This document shows positions 15,780-24,280 of a stretch of DNA of 64,000 bases, piece after piece. Within the stretch, counting starts at the first letter, position 1. Each line of letters opens with the position of its first letter. Source of the DNA: an uncultured Bradyrhizobium sp. (GTDB lineage Bacteria > Pseudomonadota > Alphaproteobacteria > Rhizobiales > Xanthobacteraceae); contig NZ_CANSMR010000014.1 in assembly GCF_947648125.1 (NCBI RefSeq), positions 143,069-207,068 of the forward strand, read 5' to 3'. The translations under genes and the position numbers were made by a program. The notes beneath the pieces are model-generated. The model saw only the letters and a program-made list of their open reading frames with translations. It was not told the DNA's origin and ran no database searches.

Positions 15780-18074
15780 ATGAGCCGCAAGATTACCGGT
15801 CCGAGCAAACGGAGCGCATCGAAAACCGTCGTCGTTGGGGCGGCATCGCCGCAGCAACCGCGAAGGCCCCCTCCGGAATCGGTCGCGGGGATGGGTCCGC
15901 TCGAGCTGGCGGCGTACAAGGTCGATTGGCGCGCCTCTTGGCGCTACCGCCGACACGCTGCTGAGGTGAGTGCCGCGCGCGACCACACGCTGCGCGTCAA
16001 GCAGCTGGAGATCGAAGCGCTGGTCGCGACCGACAGGGCCAGGCGCGCCGCGTGTCCGAAGGCCGAACGTCGAGCCGCCATCGCGCGCCTACGGCAGATA
16101 GGGAAGGCGATCGAGCAAAGTCAGGGAGCCGATCGACCTCGTTCCTTTCCGCCTACCGGTCCGGTCATCCCGGCAACGGTTTCCGCCCGCCTCCTGTTTG
16201 CGCGGCTGTTCGACTCACGGCCCAATTTGTGGGAGGCGATCCGATCAGCCGCGCCGGTTGTGATCATCGAGATTTCTGACCCCGAGTTTTACAATCCGGT
16301 AGTCTCAGCCTGGCAAGCCATTCTCTTTGCCGACCCCCGTCGTGTATTGAGGGTAGGTCACGATTCCATCGGTAAGCGCGCCGACTGCGACGCCGTGTGT
16401 ATTGCGGTCGGAGAGCCACCGATTGCGAGGCACCGAGGCACCAACGAGACGGAGGCGCTTGCCGCTCTCTCGCTTGCGCTTCCGATGATCGCAATTTCGC
16501 CGGCCCCGGAGACTCACCTTCCTTCGGCCGTGCTAAGGGCAGCGCAGGAACGCTTGACGTTGCCGCGACTGGATCCAACGGCTGTCGCACGTGCCATTCG
16601 TATTGTGACTGGAAAGCGCTGCCGTGACCTTCTCGATGAAGCCACCGTCGCACGCGTCACGCCGAGCGACCTGATCATTGCCATCCGTTTTGACCGTACG
16701 CCCGCGGAATGCATGGCCGAGCTTCGTCGGCTTGCTGGCGACGAGGCCGCACGCAAGGGTGGGCGCGACATCTCGTTGGACGAACTTTACGGTATGGACG
16801 AAGCGGTCGCGTGGGCTCGCTCGACGATCTGCGATCTCGAAGCGTGGCGCCGCGGTGAAATTGCCTGGTCCGCTTTGGACAGCGGCGCCTGTCTGGTCGG
16901 CCCGCCAGGAACTGGAAAAACGTTGCTTGCACAGTGCTTTTCGCGGGCGGCCGGGCTTCCCATGATCGCTTGTTCGCTGGCCCAGTGGCAAAGCACAGAC
17001 GAGGGGCACCTGGGACACTTGTTGAGAGCAATGAGAAGAGACTTCGACAGCGCTCGCAGTCGTACACCCTGTGTCATGTTCATCGACGAAATCGACTCTT
17101 TCGCCGATCGCAGCAAGGTTCGCCACAGTCATGCAGACTACGTCGTAGAGGTTGTAAATGGCTTTATCGCTCAACTTGACGGCGTGGCCGACCGCGAAGG
17201 GCTGATCTTCCTCGCCGCTTCGAACGACGTCAGCCGGTGCGACCCCGCCATTCTCCGCTCCGGCAGGCTCAATCGCATCATCCGTATTGGCCTTCCGAAC
17301 GTCGAACAACTCGAACGCATGTTTCGCGTCAGACTCGGACAACAGCTCGGCGGCGAAGATCTCAGCGAGATCTGCCTGCTCGCTCTGGGATCGACAGGCG
17401 CTGACGTGGAGAGGATCACGAAGGACGCAGCCCGGTTCGCGCGTCATCAGAACAGGCAGATGCAGCTTGGCGATCTGCGCAGGGCACTCGTGGACGTCGA
17501 AGAGCGCGCTCCCCGCGAAGTTGCCCGCGCTGCCGGTCACGAGGCCGGACACATCCTGATGGAGATTTTGCTGTTCGGCGAACCGGAAAACCTGCACGCC
17601 AACGTCGCCACCTCGGACGGACGGGGCGGAGCGACGATGAGGACCAAGACGCCTCCGTTCGCTGGTACGTACGCGGATTACCATCACCGATTGCAGATCC
17701 TCCTCGCGGGTCGCACCGCCGAGGAAATGCTATTCGGCGACGCGTCGCACGGCGCGGGCGGACGACGCGGATCCGACTTGCAGCAGGCAACGGCGTTCGC
17801 CGCCGCGATGGTGGCCTCGCTGGGACTTGCCGGCCCGAGGCACCTTCTCTTCCTGGCGCCGGCCGAGGACACCGACGAACTGCTCGCCTATGCAGACGTG
17901 CGCGCGACGGCGCACTCCGAACTGGAGAAGGCGGCGCAGGCTTGCCGCGCGACATTGATGATGCACAACGCCGCTCTCGGCGAGATCTCAGCGAGCTTGT
18001 TGCTGACAGGACGGATCGATGGTGTGACCGCGGCCGCAATCATCGACGCCCATCGCGAAGCGATGGGAGCGTAA
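15780..18074 (+). CDS. Soluble FtsH-like AAA ATPase and zinc metalloprotease (764 aa)
   Basis: The C-terminal two thirds match FtsH: Walker A GPPGTGKT near residue 374, Walker B CVMFIDEIDSF near 431-441, the arginine-finger region LRSGRLNRI, then an M41 peptidase with HEAGH near 587 and the third zinc-ligand Asp in GSDLQQATAF near 666. It should unfold and degrade proteins using ATP and zinc. Unlike housekeeping FtsH it has no membrane segments; a 330-residue N-terminal extension, charged and helical at first, probably selects substrates. ATG 15780 is used; a TTG frame extends to 15729, and TTGACA at 15731 could instead be a -35 box. The adjacent genes suggest a role within a mobile element. 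Confidence 0.88.
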   Translation: MSRKITGPSKRSASKTVVVGAASPQQPRRPPPESVAGMGPLELAAYKVDWRASWRYRRHAAEVSAARDHTLRVKQLEIEALVATDRARRAACPKAERRAAIARLRQIGKAIEQSQGADRPRSFPPTGPVIPATVSARLLFARLFDSRPNLWEAIRSAAPVVIIEISDPEFYNPVVSAWQAILFADPRRVLRVGHDSIGKRADCDAVCIAVGEPPIARHRGTNETEALAALSLALPMIAISPAPETHLPSAVLRAAQERLTLPRLDPTAVARAIRIVTGKRCRDLLDEATVARVTPSDLIIAIRFDRTPAECMAELRRLAGDEAARKGGRDISLDELYGMDEAVAWARSTICDLEAWRRGEIAWSALDSGACLVGPPGTGKTLLAQCFSRAAGLPMIACSLAQWQSTDEGHLGHLLRAMRRDFDSARSRTPCVMFIDEIDSFADRSKVRHSHADYVVEVVNGFIAQLDGVADREGLIFLAASNDVSRCDPAILRSGRLNRIIRIGLPNVEQLERMFRVRLGQQLGGEDLSEICLLALGSTGADVERITKDAARFARHQNRQMQLGDLRRALVDVEERAPREVARAAGHEAGHILMEILLFGEPENLHANVATSDGRGGATMRTKTPPFAGTYADYHHRLQILLAGRTAEEMLFGDASHGAGGRRGSDLQQATAFAAAMVASLGLAGPRHLLFLAPAEDTDELLAYADVRATAHSELEKAAQACRATLMMHNAALGEISASLLLTGRIDGVTAAAIIDAHREAMGA

Positions 18075-18077
18075 ACG

Positions 18078-18218
18078 ATGAAGAATGGGCGAACGAAATT
18101 CGCCGGGTCGCCGCCTGCCGATGAGGACCGGCGCACATGGCAATCTTGGCGGCTGCGTTGGCGTACTACTGGGGCCTCGCCGGACGATCTGCAAAAGCGC
18201 ATGGGGGCAGAGAAGTGA
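18078..18218 (+). CDS. Coupled 46-residue protein
   Basis: ATG 18078 follows the protease stop by three bases, and the TGA at 18216-18218 overlaps a GTG start at 18215 (GTGA), the same coupling used elsewhere in this cassette. The product is polar and basic with aromatic residues (RRTWQSWRLRWRTTG) and a helical end SPDDLQKRMGAEK. No family is known. Position between stop and start on both sides is the main evidence. Confidence 0.6.
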   Translation: MKNGRTKFAGSPPADEDRRTWQSWRLRWRTTGASPDDLQKRMGAEK

Positions 18219-18601
18219 GCCGAACGAAAGGCTCATCATCGGACACCGTGCCGAAATGCCCGCGCGTTGGCGCGCGGCCGAACCCCGAGGACTGGGGGAT
18301 GGACGAGTTGCTGACGCTGCCGGAGGCTGCGGAACTTTGTTGGCCCGAAGGCCCATTGACCGTCACAAGCCTCAGGACGGCGGTACGTCACCGCCAACTC
18401 GCGGTCGCCGTGGTTGCTGGCAAATTTCTGACCACGAGACGACAACTCGCGAAAATGGCCTCCTGTCAAATCCTTGGAGCGGCCGAAACGCCTGAGATTG
18501 CTGCGAAAAATGGGCGCCTCCTCTCGACTGGTGAGGCCCGGACGCTTCTCGATTCAGAGCTGGAAAGGCTGCGCCCTCCCCGTAATCCACATCCCCGGTA
18601 G
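18215..18601 (+). CDS. Excisionase-like HTH protein
   Basis: The segment DELLTLPEAAELCWPEGPLTVTSLRTAVRHRQLAVAVVAGKFLTTRRQLAKM matches the layout of MerR-like excisionase and DNA-binding HTH domains: an N-terminal LTLPEAA helix pair and a wing ending in an L-T-T-R-x-x-L stretch. It lies just before the integrase, as Xis genes often do, and would direct excision. GTG 18215 is preferred because it overlaps the previous stop and has GGGGCAGAG before it; ATG 18137 is a longer alternative. Confidence 0.6.
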   Translation: MSRTKGSSSDTVPKCPRVGARPNPEDWGMDELLTLPEAAELCWPEGPLTVTSLRTAVRHRQLAVAVVAGKFLTTRRQLAKMASCQILGAAETPEIAAKNGRLLSTGEARTLLDSELERLRPPRNPHPR

Positions 18602-18686
18602 CCCAGCTCACATTGCTCAGGAGCCCGATCAATGAGATTGGACACGAGCAAGTTACGGTCACTCAGCAAGAGAAAGGAACCAACAG

Positions 18687-20174
18687 ATGAAGATCCGTCC
18701 CGTTCGCGCAGCACGAGAACTCCGTGGTAGCGAGAATCCGCTGCTTGATTTCGCCTCGGCACTCAATCGGGGTACTGGCGATGGTGCCAGTGCATTCGAT
18801 GGGCGTCTCGAATTGCGCGCGCCTCGTCGCTCGCAAAAGAGTCGGCGCCGCAAAAAGCTCGGCATCTACTACGTCGTGAGCCGCGAGGGTGCGGTGAGCA
18901 CCGGCATCCGTGAGAATGAGCCCGACCGCGCGCAAAGGTATCTCGATGGCTACCGGGCACGTAGGCTGAATGAGACGCTCGGCCGCGTCCTGCCCGGCTC
19001 GCTCACGTTCGCCACGGTCATCGCGGACCACGTCGACAACGTGCGCCGGTCTGCAAAGACGCCAGGTCAGCGCCGGCGCGCGGCAGCCGTCGAATACCAG
19101 TCAGTGGTGCTGAACCGGTTCTTCGGAACCAAGACCCTTTCCGAATACCGGATGCAGATGTCGATCGACTTCAAGAATCAGTACATCGACGAACGCAATG
19201 CCTTCTACGATGCCAATCCCGATCGCCACCGAAAGGATCCCGAAAGCACGGCCACGCAGCTGTTGCGGCTGCTGAGGTACGCCATCCGTTCATATCCCGA
19301 ACGTCACGGCTACTTCTGGGTATTGAACATTCACGTTCCAAAACCGGGCCCGAAAAAGCCGGCGCGCTGGCTGCGTCGGCAGGAGGTCGCTCGTCTCCTG
19401 CTCGCGTGCATGGGTTACAGGTGGGACCACGAACGCGGCGACTGGATGACGAAAGAGGTCATTCGCGCCGACGGCACCACCACCATAACCCGCAAGGTCG
19501 CGCCCGAGAATCGAATTATGGGCGAGTACCTCTCGCGCGTAATTCGCTTCATAACCAAAACAGGGACCAGGCACGATGTAATGCTCTCGATGGCATGGGG
19601 CAGCCGTATGAGATTGGCCTGCATCGTTGCAAACGCCGACGGAAGCGGCTGGATCCACCGCCGCGGACTCGCCGAGATTGACACCACGAAGGCCAGGCCA
19701 TCGACCGAGATCGTTGACGACTTGAAGTGCCTCATCCGCGCCTGGGGCCGCCAGGATGGTTACATCCTGCCCGACGGCACCATTAGCAAGCAGCCCAAGC
19801 ATAAGTATCTGATCCGTCCCCCGGGCGGTGGCAACTACAAAACCTACCTGAACGTTCAGTTCCGCAAGCTCTGCAACAACGCAGGTCTCTCTCGCGACGT
19901 CACCATCCATTCGCTGAAGCACACCGCTGTAAGCTGGGCCTATCAGCGCGGCGTTTCATTGGCAGCAGCGGAGCAAATGCTTGGCACCTCGGCTGAAACG
20001 CTCCTGGCTCATTACGTGCACTGGGGTCACGACAGCCGTATAAGCGCGAAGGACGAGTTCAACAACTACGCCTCGCGCCGGAAGCTGCGCGCCATTCATC
20101 ACCATGACCCCGAGCCTGATGACCGCGTCCGGCCTTATGACCGTCCCTTCAAGGGTCGGACGCGGCGTAGGTAG
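18687..20174 (+). CDS. Tyrosine recombinase (integrase)
   Basis: The C-terminal catalytic domain shows the first Arg in KTGTRHDVML near residue 294, a box-II H-x-x-K-H in IHSLKHTAVSW near 408 (Lys in place of the usual Arg), and the nucleophile Tyr in LLAHYVHW near 443. The N-terminal half holds a core-binding region with a long basic stretch. It should integrate or excise the element it belongs to. AAGGA lies upstream of ATG 18687. The tail is rich in His, Asp and Arg. A bidirectional terminator follows 20 bases after the stop. Confidence 0.85.
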   Translation: MKIRPVRAARELRGSENPLLDFASALNRGTGDGASAFDGRLELRAPRRSQKSRRRKKLGIYYVVSREGAVSTGIRENEPDRAQRYLDGYRARRLNETLGRVLPGSLTFATVIADHVDNVRRSAKTPGQRRRAAAVEYQSVVLNRFFGTKTLSEYRMQMSIDFKNQYIDERNAFYDANPDRHRKDPESTATQLLRLLRYAIRSYPERHGYFWVLNIHVPKPGPKKPARWLRRQEVARLLLACMGYRWDHERGDWMTKEVIRADGTTTITRKVAPENRIMGEYLSRVIRFITKTGTRHDVMLSMAWGSRMRLACIVANADGSGWIHRRGLAEIDTTKARPSTEIVDDLKCLIRAWGRQDGYILPDGTISKQPKHKYLIRPPGGGNYKTYLNVQFRKLCNNAGLSRDVTIHSLKHTAVSWAYQRGVSLAAAEQMLGTSAETLLAHYVHWGHDSRISAKDEFNNYASRRKLRAIHHHDPEPDDRVRPYDRPFKGRTRRR

Positions 20175-20194
20175 CTTGGGCGCTCGCCACCATT

Positions 20195-20240
20195 AAAAGC
20201 GTCGCTTCATCCGGCTCTTGCCGGACGCGGCGACGCTTTT
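20195..20240. terminator. Bidirectional terminator after the integrase
   Basis: AAAAGCGTCGC (20195-20205) and GCGACGCTTTT (20230-20240) are perfect 11-base inverted arms, giving a T run on either strand. A second hairpin CCGGC-TCTT-GCCGG (20211-20224) sits in the loop. It ends integrase transcription and shields the next gene. Confidence 0.85.
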
Positions 20241-20290
20241 CGTCCGCTGCCTGCGCTTTCGCGCCCCCGCATCGCCTGAGAGCCCAATCC

Positions 20291-21805
20291 TTGTTTTCAA
20301 AACACGAGAGCCTTCCATTGTCTTCGCTGGCCGGAATTATCGCACCACATTTTGTTCGAACTGGTGTCCTCACACGAGAAGACCTGCTCGATCTCTTTGA
20401 TCCCGCCATTTGGCGTAACCACTGCGCCACGGACGTCACCCCGCTCCGCGGACCCGCGCTCTGCGCTATGATCGCGTGCTGTGGAGCTTCGATGGCAGAG
20501 ATCACCCGTATCAAATGCTCCCATTGGCTGAACGATCATAGAGACCAGGTCGAACTGAGTGGCGGTCACCACCGCGCCTCGCGCACGTCCCCTGTCATGG
20601 CGATCGCCAAGGTCGTCATCGATCGTTACCACAAGGCAGCGAAACGCCAGGCTGGCGTCGACCACCTGTTCGTTAGCCGAAACGGCCGCCCGATCGACGT
20701 CAATGGGATACTCCAACAGCTCAACTGGTTAGCGAGAAGTGGCGGCCTTCCCTGCAAAAGCCTCGGAATGGCGCTCCAACACGCATTCGAAGGTTGGGCC
20801 AAGGCCGGTGGCGAAGCTATGGAGCGCGCTCTTACCGGTTGCCTGCAGAGGTCTTGGATGGAGCCAGTCCCGCCGCTCGAGTTGCTTGATAAGCAGAGCT
20901 TTCTCGCGGAGGCTCATCCTTTAGGAAGGTTCGACCGTGAGATGCTCAAGTGGGTTGGCCCCGCGGCGCGTCTGCATCCTGATCCGCACTTTCCACGTCT
21001 GTCACGTGAGGCGAGGAGAGACCTCGAGCCCGCCTTGAATATCCCTGGGTCTTCGTATCCGCTCGAACTGCGAGAGGCGGTGAACTCGGCATTATCGTTA
21101 GGAAAACACCCCAACGATATTGCCACACATTACGGCATCAGCACCAAATACGTTCTTGACCTGCGCGACGGAAACGCTTCGCAGGCGTCTACCCTTCTCA
21201 CTTTGCGGACAGTTTCGGTTCAGAAAATTCTTGCCGCCCGCCTGCGCGCGGCTCCGGGCTCGAAAGCAAGTGATTTGCAGGCTTGGATGCATGACGAGCA
21301 CGGCGTTGCGTTGACCCGCGCGTCAATCAGCAAGTTTGCAAAGAAGAGAAACATCGATCTGCCGCCAACGCCCCGAGGCCGCCATCTGCGAAGATACGAA
21401 CCCCTGCTCCGGGAAGAGTTAACCCGAAATCCAGATCAAGATACCCTTGCGCTCGCTACATGGCTTCGCCGCGAGCACGGCATCGTGGCCCGCGACTCCG
21501 CGATTTACCAGTTTCTGCGCAAGCGTGGCGTGCTTGGGCCGCGACAGCATTTACTCGTTGGACATGAAGAGGCGCTCGGAGAATTATTCAACCTTCGGCC
21601 TACGATTACCTACAAGGAAATCGTGGCATGGCTGCGTGTGGAGCGCGGTGTGTACGCCACCACCGAGGAGCTGATGAGGGCGATGAAGAAGGCGGGCATT
21701 CGCAGGCCGTCGTACCGACCTCGCCCACGCCGGAAGAAAAGACAAGCCCGACTCAGACCATCGGCGATCGCTCTTGTGCCGTTGCAGCGAGCTCAAGCAA
21801 GTTGA
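20291..21805 (+). CDS. Degenerate tyrosine-recombinase-like protein with HTH repeats (504 aa)
   Basis: Residues 50-175 follow the integrase fold, but the catalytic positions are altered: the box-I Arg is Ser67 (CGASMAEI), and the H-x-x-R of box II reads M160-A-L-Q163 (GMALQHAFEGW). I see no nucleophile Tyr in context. Residues 260-475 contain an HTH (DIATHYGISTKYVLDL) and three repeats of a W-x-x-x-E-H-G type, beginning LQAWMHDEHGV, LATWLRREHGI and IVAWLRVERGV, each followed by a K-rich helix, like transposase winged helices. It may be a DNA-binding regulator or recombination partner. The start is a weak TTG. Confidence 0.6.
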   Translation: MFSKHESLPLSSLAGIIAPHFVRTGVLTREDLLDLFDPAIWRNHCATDVTPLRGPALCAMIACCGASMAEITRIKCSHWLNDHRDQVELSGGHHRASRTSPVMAIAKVVIDRYHKAAKRQAGVDHLFVSRNGRPIDVNGILQQLNWLARSGGLPCKSLGMALQHAFEGWAKAGGEAMERALTGCLQRSWMEPVPPLELLDKQSFLAEAHPLGRFDREMLKWVGPAARLHPDPHFPRLSREARRDLEPALNIPGSSYPLELREAVNSALSLGKHPNDIATHYGISTKYVLDLRDGNASQASTLLTLRTVSVQKILAARLRAAPGSKASDLQAWMHDEHGVALTRASISKFAKKRNIDLPPTPRGRHLRRYEPLLREELTRNPDQDTLALATWLRREHGIVARDSAIYQFLRKRGVLGPRQHLLVGHEEALGELFNLRPTITYKEIVAWLRVERGVYATTEELMRAMKKAGIRRPSYRPRPRRKKRQARLRPSAIALVPLQRAQAS

Positions 21806-22013
21806 TCCGCGCACCGCAAATAATGAATGAACGCATATGGGGCCACAAACCGACCACACGGCGACCCGCTTGACCTTGATCGGCTTCCCGTGCGCGGCGA
21901 ACATTGCAGCCCTTAGCAAACCTTGGCCACGGGCTATGCCGGTCATCAGGATACGTCTTACGGCGCCTCGCAATAGTATGCGTTAGCTGCTTCGCGCCGC
22001 CTTCCGCGAGCCT

Positions 22014-22512
22014 TCATGGTGATGTCGAAGGGATGAAGGCGTGTATCGAGCGCGAACGCTTCTGAAGGTGCTGCTGGTACGCGTCTTTCGCCCTGGTCGG
22101 GCCGAAGATCAGATTCCAGCTGTGATTGGACAAAATACTTGGGGTCACGGCGAATTGGTGCTTGGCCAAGAGCGCATCTCCGAACGCCTGCTGGCCCGCG
22201 CCTGGGATTCCGGGCCGCAGCCAATTGGCGTTCGGAACGTCGACAGGGCGAACGATGTGAACGTCGGACACGTCGGCGATATGAAGCGCGGTGAGAACGT
22301 GCGCCATGGTGTCGAGCGCTTTGAAGGCCTTGTGAACCGCGACTTCGAGGATCGCGGTCGCTGGATCAAGAGCGCAATACACGACGCGAGCGCCTTTGCT
22401 GTTACACCTGGAATGCGCCTTTGCCACTGTTCCAGGTCGACGCAAAGCGCGCTTGGTCGAGGCGCCAAGCGATGAGCTTGCCGCCACCCAATGGCTCTAC
22501 AGGAGGCGTCAT
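22014..22512 (-). pseudogene. RES-domain toxin gene with two frameshifts
   Basis: The gene begins at ATG 22512, overlapping the antitoxin stop as ATGA, and reads MTPPVEPLGGGKLIAWRLDQ then ARFASTWNSGKGAFQV before a TAA. The rest, from NSKGARVVYCALDPATAILEV to SWNLIFGPTRAKDAY, continues in another frame. The normal RES protein has a GGRW-type segment at the break, so a short deletion is inferred. Near the C terminus a second shift occurs: the family-like end EAFALDTRLHPF is in yet another frame. RES toxins degrade NAD+. This copy should be inactive unless frameshifting is programmed, which nothing suggests. Confidence 0.75.
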
Positions 22513-22985
22513 GCATAGACGCCGTATGCGAGGCGTGTGAGGTATTGTTCAACCAGTTCAATGCCCGCCGGCGTGGCAAGAAGGTCGATCGGACGGCGCT
22601 GGTCGAAACCGATGGCCGGACGTTCGAGCCACTGCTCTGCCTCTTCCTGCGAGCCGAACACGTCCGTGGCCTTGGCCAGGATTTCGGCAAACTTCCAGGT
22701 CCGCCCACTTTGCTCCTGGCTGAGCGGCTTTTCCGGAGCATCCTTGCGTCGTTGAAAGGTGCGGAGGCTCATTCCGAAGGCTTTTTCTAGCGAGTCCGTT
22801 TGAATGAAGAGGAGGTGACTGACGAAGTGGGTCAGCGCGGAGCCAGGCAGGCCGTCCAGCAGTAGGTCGTGGGCGTCGAGGGTGCTTGTGATGCGGCGGG
22901 ACAGGATCCGCGGCCCGCCGAGCAAATCGGCCACTTTCTGGAGATCATTGCTTGGCCCCTTTGGGGCCAGTTTCTCAGCAGTCAT
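22509..22985 (-). CDS. Xre/MbcA/ParS-type antitoxin (intact)
   Basis: The protein has the antitoxin layout: an N-terminal HTH-like half (ADLLGGPRILSRRITSTLDAH to AFGMSLRTFQRRKD) and the C-terminal toxin-binding part GSQEEAEQWLERPAIGFDQRRPIDLLATPAGIELVEQYLTRLAYG, which is the conserved DUF2384 signature. It would bind and neutralise a RES toxin and repress its own promoter. ATG 22985 is chosen over a longer frame starting at 23036 that has no support. The stop overlaps the broken toxin gene by four bases. Confidence 0.85.
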   Translation of the reverse strand: MTAEKLAPKGPSNDLQKVADLLGGPRILSRRITSTLDAHDLLLDGLPGSALTHFVSHLLFIQTDSLEKAFGMSLRTFQRRKDAPEKPLSQEQSGRTWKFAEILAKATDVFGSQEEAEQWLERPAIGFDQRRPIDLLATPAGIELVEQYLTRLAYGVYA

Positions 22986-23002
22986 AGGTCGCCTCGCGAT
23001 GA

Positions 23003-23404
23003 GTGTCGTATTATAAGCGTAATTTGTCGCAATCAATCAAGCGTACACTGGTCCGCGGGACCGACCACGGCGGACTGACCGGCCAGGCCATCACCGATCG
23101 GTTGCGCGTTGCCGACCGCGTCTCCGCCGCCCTCATCAAGTACAGGCACCTCAGATCGATCACCGTGGTCAACCCTATCAATCGGTGCCCGACCGTGGTG
23201 GTGCCTCTCCGGGAAGTCGAACGGTTCGAACGGGAGTTCGTGTCGCTGTTCGCCCTCGCCAAGCTGCGGGGGCGACATTTCATGGCGGTCAAGAAGGAGC
23301 TTCAGCACGCCGGCGTGAAGCCGGTGTTCAATCCGAGAAAGATCGGGGCGACGTTCTATCGGAGGGCGGGGGTCCTGAGAGCCGAATGCCTTAATGGGGA
23401 TTAA
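23003..23404 (+). CDS. Conserved-looking hypothetical fragment
   Basis: The segment SITVVNPINRCPTVVVPLREVERFEREFVSLFALAKLRGRHFMAVKKELQHAG and the end FNPRKIGATFYRRAGVLRAE look like a real, mostly helical DNA-interacting C terminus. The N-terminal 35 residues overlap the antitoxin promoter and look arbitrary, so this is probably a truncated gene. I recall similar C termini in larger recombination-related proteins but cannot name a family. Confidence 0.35.
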   Translation: MSYYKRNLSQSIKRTLVRGTDHGGLTGQAITDRLRVADRVSAALIKYRHLRSITVVNPINRCPTVVVPLREVERFEREFVSLFALAKLRGRHFMAVKKELQHAGVKPVFNPRKIGATFYRRAGVLRAECLNGD

Positions 23405-23485
23405 CCGCGGAACGCCTGGCGGTTAAAATGATCTCCAAGGCCCAAAAATCGGACTATATTGTAGGGTGTGAACAAGGACTGTCCG

Positions 23486-23731
23486 ATGCATACGATCGAA
23501 ATCAGCGACGATATCTACGAGAAGGCGAAGCGAACGGCCGCCCTCGATAGCATCGACGTGAAAACTCTCATCGAAGGTCTTGTCCGTCGTCACGCCGAGT
23601 ATATCGAACTGTTCCAGGACGCGTCCCCCGATATGCCGCGCTTCAGCCTCGAGCACTACGAAATGGACCGTGTTCCTGGCGAGTCCGAGGAGGACTACCA
23701 GGAGCGTCTCAGGATGTTCACCACCCTATGA
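23486..23731 (+). CDS. Antitoxin of a MazF/PemK-like pair (81 aa)
   Basis: MHTIEISDDIYEKAKRTAALD is typical of small antitoxins with a ribbon-helix-helix or AbrB-like DNA-binding start, followed by a Glu-rich C terminus (ESEEDYQERL) suited to covering a toxin's basic groove. ATG 23486 is chosen over 23468 because the domain starts there. The stop overlaps the toxin start by four bases (ATGA). Confidence 0.7.
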   Translation: MHTIEISDDIYEKAKRTAALDSIDVKTLIEGLVRRHAEYIELFQDASPDMPRFSLEHYEMDRVPGESEEDYQERLRMFTTL

Positions 23732-24195
23732 CGGCTCCATTCGAGCCCGGAGATTTCGTCTGGACAAATTTTCCCTTCGAGGCTGATCCGAACCACCCGG
23801 GACCGGGTCGGCATGCCGCGCTCATCATGGCGACCTTTGGCACGCGGGAAGTTGCTCAAATCTCTGCCACGCCCGCTCCCAAGCGCGGCATTGTAGTCGC
23901 CGTTTATACCTCTTCGCAGGTTGGAAAATTTGGGACAAATCCGCCCATCGGCGTGATTCCGGTGCCTGTCGATCGGGCTCTGAAGAGCGGCAATCGCACC
24001 GCCTTCTTCATCGACGTGCGAAAGCGCGCGTTCATGCCACTCTCGACGGATTATTTCCCGGAGTTGGACAGGCCCGGCTTCGGAATTGTTGGTCGAGCGG
24101 ACAAGGGCTTGTTCGCCGAAGCGCGCCGGCAATTCATCCTGGTGAATGAGCGGCACAAAGAGATGATCGTGAACCTCGGTCCTTATAGGCCATAG
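23728..24195 (+). CDS. MazF/PemK-like toxin (155 aa)
   Basis: The fold signature is FEPGDFVWTNFPFEADPN at the start and RHAALIM after it, as in PemK/MazF mRNA endonucleases, where a strand pair around GD-x-V-W begins a small beta barrel. The protein is longer than typical MazF (about 110), with an extra central region. Together with the coupled upstream antitoxin it forms a type II toxin-antitoxin module, here in a mobile-DNA neighbourhood. Confidence 0.75.
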   Translation: MTAPFEPGDFVWTNFPFEADPNHPGPGRHAALIMATFGTREVAQISATPAPKRGIVVAVYTSSQVGKFGTNPPIGVIPVPVDRALKSGNRTAFFIDVRKRAFMPLSTDYFPELDRPGFGIVGRADKGLFAEARRQFILVNERHKEMIVNLGPYRP

Positions 24196-24280
24196 TCGTT
24201 AGACGGTTCAACTGCCACTTCGAACCGAGCTTTCGGACATGCCTTTGGGTCCAGAGGGCTCGCTACGGAGCAACCTGCGA

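Noticed and set aside
16533-17687. Leftward frame of 384 codons
   Set aside because: Opposite the FtsH-like gene, which shows all catalytic motifs.
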